64,000 nucleotides of DNA from Mycolicibacterium komossense (GTDB lineage Bacteria > Actinomycetota > Actinomycetes > Mycobacteriales > Mycobacteriaceae), in the NCBI RefSeq assembly GCF_025822605.1, contig NZ_JACKTY010000047.1, positions 1,652-65,651 of the forward strand. The letters run 5' to 3'. Position numbers and translations under genes: made by a program. Every line of letters begins with the position of its first letter. Position 1 is the stretch's first letter. Of this stretch, positions 21,622 to 30,401 are shown in pieces. Under the pieces are notes generated by a model, which had not been told where the DNA came from, made no database searches, and saw only the letters and a program-made list of their open reading frames with translations.

Positions 21622-21627
21622 ACCCGA

Positions 21628-22137
21628 TCACTGATCGGCACCGCCGATCAGACGGACGCCGCGGCGCTGCGTCGCCAACAGGTCGGTGAGCACCTTGGTG
21701 ACCGTGGCAAGTTCGGCTGCGCTGTAGCGCGAGAGGAACTCCGTCAGACCCTCGTCCTTTTCGTCATGCATCTGTCGGTGCACCCGCGCCACCGTCCGGC
21801 CGTCAGCGGTGAGACTCAGGCGAATCTCCTTGCGGTTGCCGGGAACCGGGTTGCGTTCCACCAGACCGGCGTCCACCAGGCGCTGGACGTGCTTGGACAC
21901 GGTGCCCTTGAGCTGGCCGGACTGGGCTGCCAGTCCGACGATGTTGACCGGCTCGTCGCCGATCCGGTCCAGCAGGTGCATTGCCAGCGTGGGAATCTCC
22001 CTGGCCGCACTCTTGAGATGGCCGGGGCAATGCTCGGCCAGATAATCGCGCTCCGCGTCATCGTCGGTGTCGAACTTGTCGGATAGGGCGCCGAGCAGCT
22101 GACTGATGACGCCTACAGCCTCCGACTTGGTTTTCAT
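21628..22137 (-). CDS. MarR-family transcriptional regulator
   Basis: This 169-residue protein has a winged HTH (VNIVGLAAQSGQLKGTVSKHVQRLVDAGLVERN, with wing PGNRKEIRLSLTADGR) typical of MarR dimers. The ATG at 22137 (MKTKSEAVG) is chosen because the longer frame upstream runs through the divergent promoter and the next gene. It faces a medium-chain dehydrogenase gene across an 84-base region with strong inverted repeats, so it most likely represses that gene and itself. The effector is unknown and may be an electrophile or quinone. Confidence 0.88.
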   Translation of the reverse strand: MKTKSEAVGVISQLLGALSDKFDTDDDAERDYLAEHCPGHLKSAAREIPTLAMHLLDRIGDEPVNIVGLAAQSGQLKGTVSKHVQRLVDAGLVERNPVPGNRKEIRLSLTADGRTVARVHRQMHDEKDEGLTEFLSRYSAAELATVTKVLTDLLATQRRGVRLIGGADQ

Positions 22138-22174
22138 GGAAACAATCTTGCCACGACGCGCGTTCCAGCCTATG

Positions 22175-22202
22175 GTTTCTACAGAAACTATTTCTTGTGA
22201 AA
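22175..22202. promoter_or_regulatory. Candidate MarR operators
   Basis: Two inverted repeats lie between the divergent start codons: GTTTCTACAGAAAC at 22175-22188 (arms GTTTCT/AGAAAC, 2-base centre) and TTTCTTGTGAAA at 22191-22202 (arms TTTC/GAAA). Their half-sites are alike. They lie 20-47 bases before the dehydrogenase ATG, a position suited to repression. Confidence 0.6.
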
Positions 22203-22221
22203 CACACTGTGAGGAGCAGAC

Positions 22222-23196
22222 ATGAAAGCCGCCGTCGTGAACGCACTGGGCCGGGTACCGATCTACGCCGACTTCGCCGACCCGCAACCGGATGACGGCG
22301 CGGTGGTTGCGACCGTCGAAGCCGCGTCCGTCAAGAACCTCGACCGGGGACTGATCTCCGGCCACCACTACGGGAGCGCATCACTGGCGCTACCGATGGT
22401 CGCCGGTGTCGACGGTGTGGCCCGGCTGTCCGACGGCCGACTGGTGTACACCGGAGCCCTCGCCCCCTTCGGGATGATGGCCGAGCGTGCCCTGATCGAC
22501 CCGAGCCGGGCGATCGAACTACCCGCGGGTGTCGACCCCGTCGTGGGTGCCGCCGTGCCGAACCCCGGCATCTCGGCGTGGTTGTCCCTGGAGTACGCCG
22601 GGCGCATCCAGCCAGGTCAACGCGTGCTGGTCCTCGGTGCGACCGGTGTCACCGGCGCAGTTGCCGTTCAGCTGGCGAAAACGCAGTTCGGTGCCGGAAA
22701 CGTCGTGGTGGCCGGCCGCAACGCCGAGCGCCTGGCCTGGCTACGTACCGTCGGCGCCGACGACGTCATCACGCTGGGCAGCGAGGATCTCACCGGGCGC
22801 GTCGCCGCTGAACACGCCGCCCAACCGTTCGACGTCGTCATCGACTACCTGTGGGGTGAACCGGCCGAACAGGTGCTCGCCGCACTGGGCAACAATCACC
22901 TCGGGACCGGCTTTCACGCCACCCGCTACGTCGAGGTGGGCTCGATGGCGGGCCAGACCATCAGCCTGCCCGGCGGCGTAGTGCGCAGCGCAGGCATCGA
23001 ACTGTGCGGATTCGGTATCGGGAGCATTCCGGTAGACGAGCAGGCGCGGGTCGCGACTGAGATCTTGCCGTCGCTGTTCGCCATGGTCGCGGCCGGCACG
23101 CTGCACGTCGACGCCCGGGCGCATCCGCTATCGGAGGTGGAGCAGCTGTGGACCGCGCCGGAGCCTGCCGGCTCCCGAGTGGTGCTGGTGCCCTGA
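22222..23196 (+). CDS. Zinc-independent medium-chain dehydrogenase/quinone oxidoreductase family protein
   Basis: This 324-residue protein has a GroES-like N-terminal domain and a Rossmann domain with VLVLGATGVTGAVAVQLAK (about residues 134-152), pointing to NADPH binding. The structural zinc Cys cluster of alcohol dehydrogenases is absent, which fits the quinone oxidoreductase branch. It starts at the ATG at 22222 after GAGGAG, 84 bases from the divergent MarR gene. Its substrate is unknown; reduction of quinones or enones is the family norm. Confidence 0.87.
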   Translation: MKAAVVNALGRVPIYADFADPQPDDGAVVATVEAASVKNLDRGLISGHHYGSASLALPMVAGVDGVARLSDGRLVYTGALAPFGMMAERALIDPSRAIELPAGVDPVVGAAVPNPGISAWLSLEYAGRIQPGQRVLVLGATGVTGAVAVQLAKTQFGAGNVVVAGRNAERLAWLRTVGADDVITLGSEDLTGRVAAEHAAQPFDVVIDYLWGEPAEQVLAALGNNHLGTGFHATRYVEVGSMAGQTISLPGGVVRSAGIELCGFGIGSIPVDEQARVATEILPSLFAMVAAGTLHVDARAHPLSEVEQLWTAPEPAGSRVVLVP

Positions 23197-23202
23197 CCTG
23201 GC

Positions 23203-23260
23203 CGAGCAGACACAAAGGTCCCCCATTTCGCGGGAAATGGGGGACCTTTGTGTCTGCTCG
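23203..23260. terminator. Perfect 27-bp stem-loop between convergent dehydrogenase and rho
   Basis: Arms 23203-23229 and 23234-23260 are perfectly complementary over 27 bases with a 4-base GCGG loop. It lies 7 bases past the dehydrogenase stop and 5 bases past the rho stop. It can therefore end transcription from both sides, although neither side has a strong T-tract. Long T-less hairpins are common after mycobacterial genes. Confidence 0.8.
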
Positions 23261-23265
23261 CAGGG

Positions 23266-25335
23266 TTAGTCGTTGTCCATATTCCCCGGGGTGGTCTTCG
23301 AGACCTGCACCAGGAATTCATAGTTGGTCTTGGTCTTACGCAGCTGGCTCATCAGCAGATCGATGGCCTGATGCGAGTCCAGACCGGAGAGCACCCGGCG
23401 CAGCTTGTGCACCACCGCGAACTCATCGGTGGACAGCAACAGCTCGTCCTTACGGGTGCCGGACGGGTTCACGTCGACGGCGGGGAACACCCGGCGCTCG
23501 GCGATCTTGCGGTCCAGCTTGAGCTCGGCGTTACCGGTGCCCTTGAACTCCTCGAAGATGACGGTGTCACCGGTGGATCCGGTCTCGACCATCGCTGTGG
23601 CGATGATCGTCAGCGAGCCACCGTGCTCGATATTGCGGGCCGCGCCGAGGAACCGCTTCGGCGGGTACAGCGCGGTGGAGTCGACACCACCGGAGAGGAT
23701 GCGCCCCGACGCGGGCGACGCATTGTTGTAGGCACGGCCGAGTCGGGTGATCGAATCCAGCAGCACCACAACGTCCTTGCCCTGCTCGACCAGGCGCTTG
23801 GCCCGCTCGATGGCCAGTTCGGCGGCCTGGGTGTGATCTGACGGCGGCCGATCGAAGGTCGAGGCGATGACCTCGCCCTTGACCGATCGCTGCATGTCGG
23901 TGACCTCTTCAGGACGCTCGTCGACGAGCACGACCATCAGATGGCACTCGGGGTTGTTGCGGGTGATCGCGTTCGCGATGTCCTGCATGATCGTGGTCTT
24001 ACCGGCCTTGGGTGGAGACACGATCAGGGCCCGCTGGCCTTTACCAATCGGCATGATCAGGTCGATGACCCTGGTGGTCAGGCGATCGGGAGTGGTCTCC
24101 AGGCGCAGCCGCTGATTCGGGTAGAGCGGGGTCAGCTTGGTGAAATCAGGGCGGTTCCTCGCCTCTTCGACCGGCCCACCGTTGACGGTGTCCAGGCGCA
24201 CCAGCGGATTGAACTTCTGTCGCTGGTTCGACGTGTCGCCGTCCTTGGGCACGCGGACGGCACCGGTCACAGCGTCACCGCGGCGCAGGCCGTTCTTACG
24301 CACCATGTTCATCGAGACGTACACGTCATTGGGTCCGGCCAGGTAGCCGGAGGTGCGGACGAACGCGTAGTTGTCCAGCACGTCGAGGATGCCAGCTACC
24401 GGCTGGACGACGTCGTCCTCGCGCAGCTCGGTGTCGCGGTCGTTGCCGCCACCGGTGCTGCCCTCGGGGCCGCCCCGCTCGCCGCGACGCCGACGATCAC
24501 GGAACCGGCGACCACGGCGGCCGCCACGACCGTCGTCGTCATCGTCGTTCTGGTTGTTGTTGTTCTGGTTGTTCTGGTTCTGGCTGTTGTTGGCGTTGTT
24601 GTTGCGGTTGTTGTTCCCGCCGCCGCTGTTGTTGTTGTTGCTGTTATTGCCGCGGTTGTTCTGCTGGTTGCCGCCCTGCTGGTCACCGGAGTTCTGCTCA
24701 CGGTCCTGCTTGGTGGCGCCCTCGTTCTGACCGCGCTCGTCCTGCTTGGGCTGACTGCCCTGGTTGCCTTGGTTGGGCTGGTTGCCCTGGTTGCCCTGGT
24801 TGCCCTGGTTGCCCTGGTTGCCGGATTCGGCCGGCGGTGCACCCGCGTTACGTGAAGCCCCACGGCGTTCCCGCCGGCGAGGAGCTTCGGCCGGTTCGGC
24901 CGAGCTCTCGGCGGCCTGCGCCGGAGCCTCGGTCTCAGTGGTCACGCTCGGGGTGGCCGGTGCGGTATCTTCGGCCGGTGCGGCGTCGGTGGCATTGCCG
25001 CCACGCCCGCCACCATTGACTTTGGTCTCCCCATTGGACTTTGTGGTCGGGGCCGTTGCGTCCGGCGCCTTGGCTGCGGAAGCCTTCGACTCCGGGGCCT
25101 TGGCATCTGCGCCACCGGCGGACTGGCGCTCGCGGATGGCGGCGATGAGATCGCTCTTGCGCATCCCCGACGTGCCTTTGACGCCAACCTTGCCGGCCAG
25201 CGCACGCAGCTCGGGAAGCACCATGGTGGCCAGTGAGCTGCCGGCGGCGGATGCCGGAGCACCCGAGGTCACGGGGTTCAGCAGTGCCGTCTGTTCGGCA
25301 CTGTCGCCAGCCGTGATGAGGTCCGTATCAGTCAC
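23266..25335 (-). CDS. rho: Transcription termination factor Rho
   Basis: Rho is a hexameric RNA helicase that ends transcription. The 689-residue protein has a Rho_N segment (residues about 30-75, MVLPELRALAGKVGVKGTSG). A low-complexity acidic/Ala region follows, then an Asn/Gln/Gly-rich insert at about residues 168-265 (runs such as NQGNQGNQGNQGNQPNQ) ending in an Asp run and an Arg-rich patch. Next come the cold-shock RNA-binding domain and the ATPase, with Walker A PPKAGKTT near residue 445 and VVLLDSITRLGRAYN. The insert makes it longer than M. tuberculosis Rho (about 600 residues). The GTG start at 25335 follows AAAGGA. Confidence 0.97.
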   Translation of the reverse strand: MTDTDLITAGDSAEQTALLNPVTSGAPASAAGSSLATMVLPELRALAGKVGVKGTSGMRKSDLIAAIRERQSAGGADAKAPESKASAAKAPDATAPTTKSNGETKVNGGGRGGNATDAAPAEDTAPATPSVTTETEAPAQAAESSAEPAEAPRRRERRGASRNAGAPPAESGNQGNQGNQGNQGNQPNQGNQGSQPKQDERGQNEGATKQDREQNSGDQQGGNQQNNRGNNSNNNNSGGGNNNRNNNANNSQNQNNQNNNNQNDDDDDGRGGRRGRRFRDRRRRGERGGPEGSTGGGNDRDTELREDDVVQPVAGILDVLDNYAFVRTSGYLAGPNDVYVSMNMVRKNGLRRGDAVTGAVRVPKDGDTSNQRQKFNPLVRLDTVNGGPVEEARNRPDFTKLTPLYPNQRLRLETTPDRLTTRVIDLIMPIGKGQRALIVSPPKAGKTTIMQDIANAITRNNPECHLMVVLVDERPEEVTDMQRSVKGEVIASTFDRPPSDHTQAAELAIERAKRLVEQGKDVVVLLDSITRLGRAYNNASPASGRILSGGVDSTALYPPKRFLGAARNIEHGGSLTIIATAMVETGSTGDTVIFEEFKGTGNAELKLDRKIAERRVFPAVDVNPSGTRKDELLLSTDEFAVVHKLRRVLSGLDSHQAIDLLMSQLRKTKTNYEFLVQVSKTTPGNMDND
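24762..24823 (-). repeat. 9-bp tandem repeat inside rho
   Basis: Four perfect copies of TTGCCCTGG (plus strand, 24782-24817) are flanked by diverged copies. They encode alternating Asn-Gln-Gly triplets in the disordered insert of Rho. The unit is a multiple of three, so copy-number change would keep the frame. Confidence 0.9.
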
Positions 25336-25610
25336 GGATTTCCTTTCGTTCCCCCGCATATGTGAAGCGAGGGGTCTGTGCGCTCAGCAAATCGCTGAAC
25401 GCGAAGTGTCGCCGTCGGCTCTGCAACGGTGATCGCCGGGATTCGCGGCTGTACGGCGGACCGTCAATCCACGAGAAGCGCAAAAGAATGAGTGGTCGTC
25501 CTAGTGTCGGCGCAGGAGACGCTGCGATTGCCGGGACGGATCCGAGAATAACCCGCATCCTGGCCGGAAGCAAGAATGGTCTCACTCCCAGCGAGTCCGG
25601 TCTGAGCTTT
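25336..25610 (-). promoter_or_regulatory. rho leader / intergenic region
   Basis: This 275-base non-coding region lies between thrB and rho. It probably carries a promoter and an untranslated leader for rho, which is autoregulated in many bacteria. A minus-strand TTGACG near 25468 is a possible -35, but no good -10 follows at 17-18 bases. No gene is seen. Confidence 0.4.
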
Positions 25611-26555
25611 TCAAGCCCTGGTCGCGACCCCGGAACTCCAGCGAACGCCATCACCGACGGCGATCTTGTTGACGGTGAACCCATGCGCGGTGCCGTATTC
25701 GATTACCTCGGCGGGCAGATCGGGCGCGGTTCCCAGCGCAAGAACCGATGGTCCCGCCCCTGAAAGCACCGCTGCCAATCCGCAACGCCGAAGCAGCTGG
25801 AGGTATTCCGCCGACGCGGGCATCGCCGGTCCGCGCTGGCGCTGATGAAGGGCGTCTTCGGTCGCGGCCATGAGCAGATCCGGCCGCTCGGTCAGGGCCA
25901 GCACCAGCAAGGCGGCCCGACTGAGGTTGAAGCGCGCGTCCTGGTGGCTGACCAGGTCGGGCAGCAGCACCCTGGTCTCCGCGGTCGAGGACTTGACCTC
26001 CGGAACCGCCGCGAACAGGTGGATGTCGGGATGCAGCCGCACCTTCGCCGCCGAGTAGACGGGCGGGTGCGTGTTGGTATCGATCCACGACACCACCGCG
26101 CCACCGAGCACGGCAGCGGCGGCGTTGTCGGGATGACCCTCGAACTCCGACGACAGCTGAACCAGGTCGAGCTCACTGATGGGCTCGGAATTCGATTGCG
26201 CCACAAGCCCGTTGGCCGCTGCCAGGCCACCGACCACGGCCGCCGCCGACGAGCCCAGACCGCGGGAATGCGGAATGGCGTTGCGGCAACGCACCACCAG
26301 GCCGGGCGCGCGCAGACCGGCGACCTCCAGCCCACGTTCGATGGCGCGCACCACAAGGTGGTCGGGGCCCAGCGGCACCTGACCGAACCCTTCGCCCTCG
26401 ACCTCGATCAGCAGACCGGATTCAGTTGTCTCGACAACGATTTCGTCGTACAGGCTCAATGCGAGGCCGAGGCTGTCGAAGCCAGGCCCCAGGTTGGCGC
26501 TCGACGCTGCCACGACCGCAGTGGCCGTCAGCCCGGCGGGCAGTAACTCGTTCAC
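25611..26555 (-). CDS. thrB: Homoserine kinase
   Basis: This GHMP-family kinase phosphorylates homoserine for threonine synthesis. The 314-residue protein has VVAASSANLGPGFDSLG, the ATP-binding IPHSRGLGSSAAAVVGG and the C-terminal VLSGAGPSVLAL. The GTG at 26555 is chosen because it follows GAGGTGGGG and aligns with relatives (LLPAGLTATAVVAASSANLG). It starts 16 bases after thrC in the hom-thrC-thrB operon. Confidence 0.96.
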   Translation of the reverse strand: MNELLPAGLTATAVVAASSANLGPGFDSLGLALSLYDEIVVETTESGLLIEVEGEGFGQVPLGPDHLVVRAIERGLEVAGLRAPGLVVRCRNAIPHSRGLGSSAAAVVGGLAAANGLVAQSNSEPISELDLVQLSSEFEGHPDNAAAAVLGGAVVSWIDTNTHPPVYSAAKVRLHPDIHLFAAVPEVKSSTAETRVLLPDLVSHQDARFNLSRAALLVLALTERPDLLMAATEDALHQRQRGPAMPASAEYLQLLRRCGLAAVLSGAGPSVLALGTAPDLPAEVIEYGTAHGFTVNKIAVGDGVRWSSGVATRA

Positions 26556-26571
26556 CGACAGCCCCACCTCT

Positions 26572-27660
26572 TCAGACGAGACCCAGCTGCTCGACCACCG
26601 CAACGGGGTCGACCGGCACGGGAACCACCGTCGGCATGTTCTTGAGGGCGGTGTCGGGGTCCTTGAGCCCGTTACCCGTCACAGTGCACACCACCGTCGA
26701 GCCGCGCTGCACCCAGCCGTCGTCGATCGACTTGAGCAGGCCGGCGATGCTGGCCGCCGATGCGGGCTCGACAAAAACGCCTTCGCTGGCGGCGACCAGG
26801 TGGTAGGCGGCCAGGATCTCGTCATCCGTGGCGGCGACAAAACGACCGCCGGACTGCTGCTGGGCGGCGACGGCCGGGCCCCAGGAAGCGGGCGAGCCGA
26901 TCCGGATCGCGGTGGCGATGGTTTCCGGATTCGCCACCGGTTCACCGGAGACCAGCGGAGCCGCGCCGGCAGCCTGCGTGCCGAGCATCCGCGGCAGCGT
27001 CTCGCAGAGACCGTCGCGGTGGTACTCGCTGTAGCCCTTCCAGTACGCGGTGATGTTGCCGGCGTTGCCGACCGGCAGCGAGTGCACGTCGGGCGCGTAG
27101 CCCAGGGCGTCGACGATCTCGAACGCCGCCGTCTTCTGGCCCTCGATACGAACCGGGTTGACGGAGTTGACCAGGGCAATCGTCGGGAAATCGGCCGTCA
27201 GTTTCCTGGCGAGTTCCAGGCAATCGTCGAAGTTGCCGTCGATCTGCAGGATCTTCGCACCGTGCATGACTGCCTGGGCGAGCTTGCCCATCGCGATCTT
27301 GCCCTGCGGGATGAGTACCGCACAGGTGATCCCGGCCTTCGCCGCGTAGGCCGCCGCCGAGGCCGAGGTGTTGCCGGTGGAGGCGCACAACACGGCTTGC
27401 TGGCCGCGGGCCAGCGCGTCGGTGACTGCCATCGTCATACCGCGGTCCTTGAACGACCCGGTGGGGTTGAGCCCCTCGACCTTCAAATGGACTGTGCAGC
27501 CGATCCTTTCGGATAACCGCGCGGCGTGGATCAGTGGTGTGCCGCCCTCGAGCAACGTGATGGGCGTCCAGTCGTCGCCAACCGGAAGTCGGTCCCGGTA
27601 GGCGGCGATCAGACCGGGCCAGGGCTTGTGCACAGCAGTCTTCGAGCTCACGGCACTCAT
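26572..27660 (-). CDS. thrC: Threonine synthase
   Basis: This PLP enzyme converts O-phosphohomoserine to threonine. The 362-residue product has the cofactor lysine Lys71 in GLNPTGSFKDRGMT and the phosphate loop CASTGNTSASAAAYAAKAG. Its start overlaps the hom stop by 4 bases (ATGA), and thrB follows 16 bases later, so the three are translated as one operon. Confidence 0.97.
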   Translation of the reverse strand: MSAVSSKTAVHKPWPGLIAAYRDRLPVGDDWTPITLLEGGTPLIHAARLSERIGCTVHLKVEGLNPTGSFKDRGMTMAVTDALARGQQAVLCASTGNTSASAAAYAAKAGITCAVLIPQGKIAMGKLAQAVMHGAKILQIDGNFDDCLELARKLTADFPTIALVNSVNPVRIEGQKTAAFEIVDALGYAPDVHSLPVGNAGNITAYWKGYSEYHRDGLCETLPRMLGTQAAGAAPLVSGEPVANPETIATAIRIGSPASWGPAVAAQQQSGGRFVAATDDEILAAYHLVAASEGVFVEPASAASIAGLLKSIDDGWVQRGSTVVCTVTGNGLKDPDTALKNMPTVVPVPVDPVAVVEQLGLV

Positions 27661-28982
27661 TCGCTGGTTCCCTCCAGTCGCAGCACGCTGGTCACGCTCT
27701 GCACCACATCCAGATCATCAAGGGCCGCAACGGTATCCGAGAGCGCGGCGTCGGTAGCCTGATGAGTGACGACGACGATCCGCGCACCGACACGCTGGCC
27801 GCCTTCGTCGACGACACCGCCCTGGCGGACCTCGGCGATGCTGACCTCACGTTTGCCGAATTCAGCTGCCACCGAAGCGAGTACACCGGGCCGGTCGGCC
27901 ACGTGCATGCTGACGTAGTAGCGCGTCGGGATGAATCCCATCGGGGCGATCGGCAGCTCGGCGTACTTGGACTCGCGCGGGCCGCGGCCACCCTGCACGC
28001 GGTTACGCGCGGCCATCACCAGATCCCCCATCACTGCCGACGCGGTCGGCGCGCCACCGGCGCCCTGACCGTAGAACATCAGCCGCCCGGCAGCCTCGGC
28101 TTCGACCACGACCGCGTTGAAGGCGCCGTTGACGGTCGCCAGCGGGTGGGTCAAGGGAACCAGCGCGGGATACACCCGAGCCGAAACTCGTTGCTGACCT
28201 TCGTCGGTGGTGATGCGCTCGCAGATCGAGAGCAGCTTGATCGTGCAGCCAAGGGCCCGGGCGGATTCGAAGTCGTCGGAGCTGACCTTGGTGATGCCCT
28301 CGCGGTAGACGTCGTCTGCGGTCACCCGTGTGTGGAATGCGATGGACGCCAGGATCGCCGCCTTCGCCGCGGCGTCGTACCCCTCGACATCGGCGGTCGG
28401 GTCGGCTTCGGCGTAGCCGAGAGCGCCGGCGTCGGCCAGAGCGTCGGCATAGTCGGCGCCCGTGCTGTCCATCGCGGAGAGGATGTAGTTGGTGGTGCCG
28501 TTGACGATGCCGGCCACCCGCAGCACGGTGTCACCGGCCAGCGACTGGGTCAGCGGGCGGATGACCGGAATGGCGCCGGCCACCGCGGCCTCGAAATACA
28601 AGTCCACATGCGCATGTTCGGCGGCCTGCGCCAATTCGCCGGTCGACTGGGCCAGCAGCGCCTTGTTGGCGGTGACCACCGACTTGCCGTGTTCGAGCGC
28701 CGACAGGATCGCCTTGCGCGACGGCTCGATCGGACCCATCACCTCGACCACGATGTCGACGTCCTCGCGGGACACCAACTCCTCGATGTCATCGGTCAGC
28801 AGGCCCACCGGCACTCCGCGGTCGTCGGCGACCCGGCGTACACCGATACCGCGCAACACCAGGGGTGCACCGATCCGTGCGGCCAGATCTTCGGCGCTGT
28901 CCTCGATGATCCGGACGACCTCGGTTCCGACGTTGCCCAAACCCAATACTGCTACCCCGACCGGCTTCTCAACACCAGACAC
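27657..28982 (-). CDS. hom: Homoserine dehydrogenase
   Basis: The enzyme reduces aspartate semialdehyde to homoserine, the branch point to Thr, Met and Ile. The 441-residue product has the NAD(P) motif GLGNVG (residues 14-19), the catalytic GAGGAPTASAVMGDL region and a C-terminal ACT domain (YYVSMHVADRPGVLASVAAE), which normally gives threonine feedback inhibition. It begins with GTG 3 bases after the lysA stop. M. tuberculosis calls it thrA. Confidence 0.97.
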   Translation of the reverse strand: MSGVEKPVGVAVLGLGNVGTEVVRIIEDSAEDLAARIGAPLVLRGIGVRRVADDRGVPVGLLTDDIEELVSREDVDIVVEVMGPIEPSRKAILSALEHGKSVVTANKALLAQSTGELAQAAEHAHVDLYFEAAVAGAIPVIRPLTQSLAGDTVLRVAGIVNGTTNYILSAMDSTGADYADALADAGALGYAEADPTADVEGYDAAAKAAILASIAFHTRVTADDVYREGITKVSSDDFESARALGCTIKLLSICERITTDEGQQRVSARVYPALVPLTHPLATVNGAFNAVVVEAEAAGRLMFYGQGAGGAPTASAVMGDLVMAARNRVQGGRGPRESKYAELPIAPMGFIPTRYYVSMHVADRPGVLASVAAEFGKREVSIAEVRQGGVVDEGGQRVGARIVVVTHQATDAALSDTVAALDDLDVVQSVTSVLRLEGTSE

Positions 28983-28985
28983 GGT

Positions 28986-30401
28986 TCACCTCACTTCCAG
29001 ACTCAACAGATCCTCGACCGTCTCCCGGCGCAACACGAGGCGGGCATGCCCGTCGCGCACCGCCACCACGGCGGGGCGGCCGAGCAGGTTGTACCGGCTC
29101 GACATCGAATAGCAGTAGGCGCCGGTCGCAGCCACTCCCAACAGGTCATCGGGTTTGATGTCGTCGTTGACCCAGGCGTCGCGGACGACGATATCGCCGC
29201 TCTCGCAGTGCTTTCCGACGATGCGAGCCAGGGTCGGATCGGCTTCACTGACCCGGGACACCAGTCGTACGTCGTACTCCGCGCCGTAGAGCGAAGTGCG
29301 GATGTTGTCACTCATACCGCCGTCGACGCTGACATAACGGCGGTGTGCGGTCGGGCTGACTGCGACATCCTTGACGGTGCCGACCTCGTAGAGGGTGATC
29401 GTGCCGGGGCCGGCGATCGCCCGGCCCGGCTCGACAACCAGTCGCGGGGCGGGCAGGCCGACCGCCGCGGACTCGTTGCGCACGATGGCGCCCAGCTTCG
29501 CGGCGAGTTCCTGTACCGGCGGCGGATCATCCTGTGGCACATACGAAATGCCTAGACCGCCACCCAGGTCGACGGTCGAGATCTGCGCGGTCTTCTCGAC
29601 GCCGAACTCCGAGACCACCTCACGCAGCAGGCCGATCACCCGGTGCGCGGCGAGCTCGAAGCCGGCGACGTCGAAGATCTGCGAACCGATATGGCTGTGC
29701 AGACCGACCAGTCGCAGGTTGTCGGTGGCGAACACCTTGCGTACGGCATCCATGGCCGCACCGCTGGCCAGCGACAGCCCGAATTTCTGGTCCTCGTGCG
29801 CGGTCGAGATGAACTCGTGGGTGTGGGCTTCGACGCCGACGGTGACCCGGATCAGGACGTCCTGCACGATGCCGGCGGCACCGGCGATGGCGTCGAGCCG
29901 GTCGATCTCGGTCATCGAATCGAGCACGACGTGCCCGACGCCGAATTTGACGGCCATCGTCAGTTCGTCGATCGATTTATTGTTGCCGTGCAGCGCAATG
30001 CGCTCAGGCGGGAAGTTGGCATGCAGGGCGACCGCGAGTTCACCGCCGCTGCAGACATCCAGCGACAGGCCCTCGTCGTCGATCCACCGGGCCACCTCGC
30101 TGCACAGGAACGCCTTGGCGGCGTACCGGACGTGCTCGCCGCCGCCGAAGGCCTCGCTGATCTCGCGGCAGTGGAAGCGGAAGTCGTCTTCGTCGATGAC
30201 GAACAGCGGGGTGCCGTACTCGGCGGCCAGCTCGGTGACCGTGACACCCGCGATCGAGACAACGCCGTCGTCTCCACGAACAGTGTTGCGCGGCCATACA
30301 TTAGGGGCCAGCGCCAGGACTTCACTGGTCTGCGGCCGCTGCGGGGTACCGGATGGATGAGCGCCTTCGGCGTGCCGGGGACCGGCGGGGTGGGCGTTCA
30401 C
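28986..30401 (-). CDS. lysA: Diaminopimelate decarboxylase
   Basis: This PLP fold-III enzyme decarboxylates meso-diaminopimelate to lysine. The 471-residue product has the cofactor Lys near residue 96 (VRYAAKAFLCSEVARW), the phosphate-binding TVDLGGGLGISY, EPGRAIAGPG and the active-site CESGDIVV. The GTG at 30401 overlaps the argS stop (GTGA) and adds about 25 residues before the conserved LALAPNVWPRNT. An open frame that continues upstream to 31073 is antisense-free noise over argS. Confidence 0.96.
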   Translation of the reverse strand: MNAHPAGPRHAEGAHPSGTPQRPQTSEVLALAPNVWPRNTVRGDDGVVSIAGVTVTELAAEYGTPLFVIDEDDFRFHCREISEAFGGGEHVRYAAKAFLCSEVARWIDDEGLSLDVCSGGELAVALHANFPPERIALHGNNKSIDELTMAVKFGVGHVVLDSMTEIDRLDAIAGAAGIVQDVLIRVTVGVEAHTHEFISTAHEDQKFGLSLASGAAMDAVRKVFATDNLRLVGLHSHIGSQIFDVAGFELAAHRVIGLLREVVSEFGVEKTAQISTVDLGGGLGISYVPQDDPPPVQELAAKLGAIVRNESAAVGLPAPRLVVEPGRAIAGPGTITLYEVGTVKDVAVSPTAHRRYVSVDGGMSDNIRTSLYGAEYDVRLVSRVSEADPTLARIVGKHCESGDIVVRDAWVNDDIKPDDLLGVAATGAYCYSMSSRYNLLGRPAVVAVRDGHARLVLRRETVEDLLSLEVR

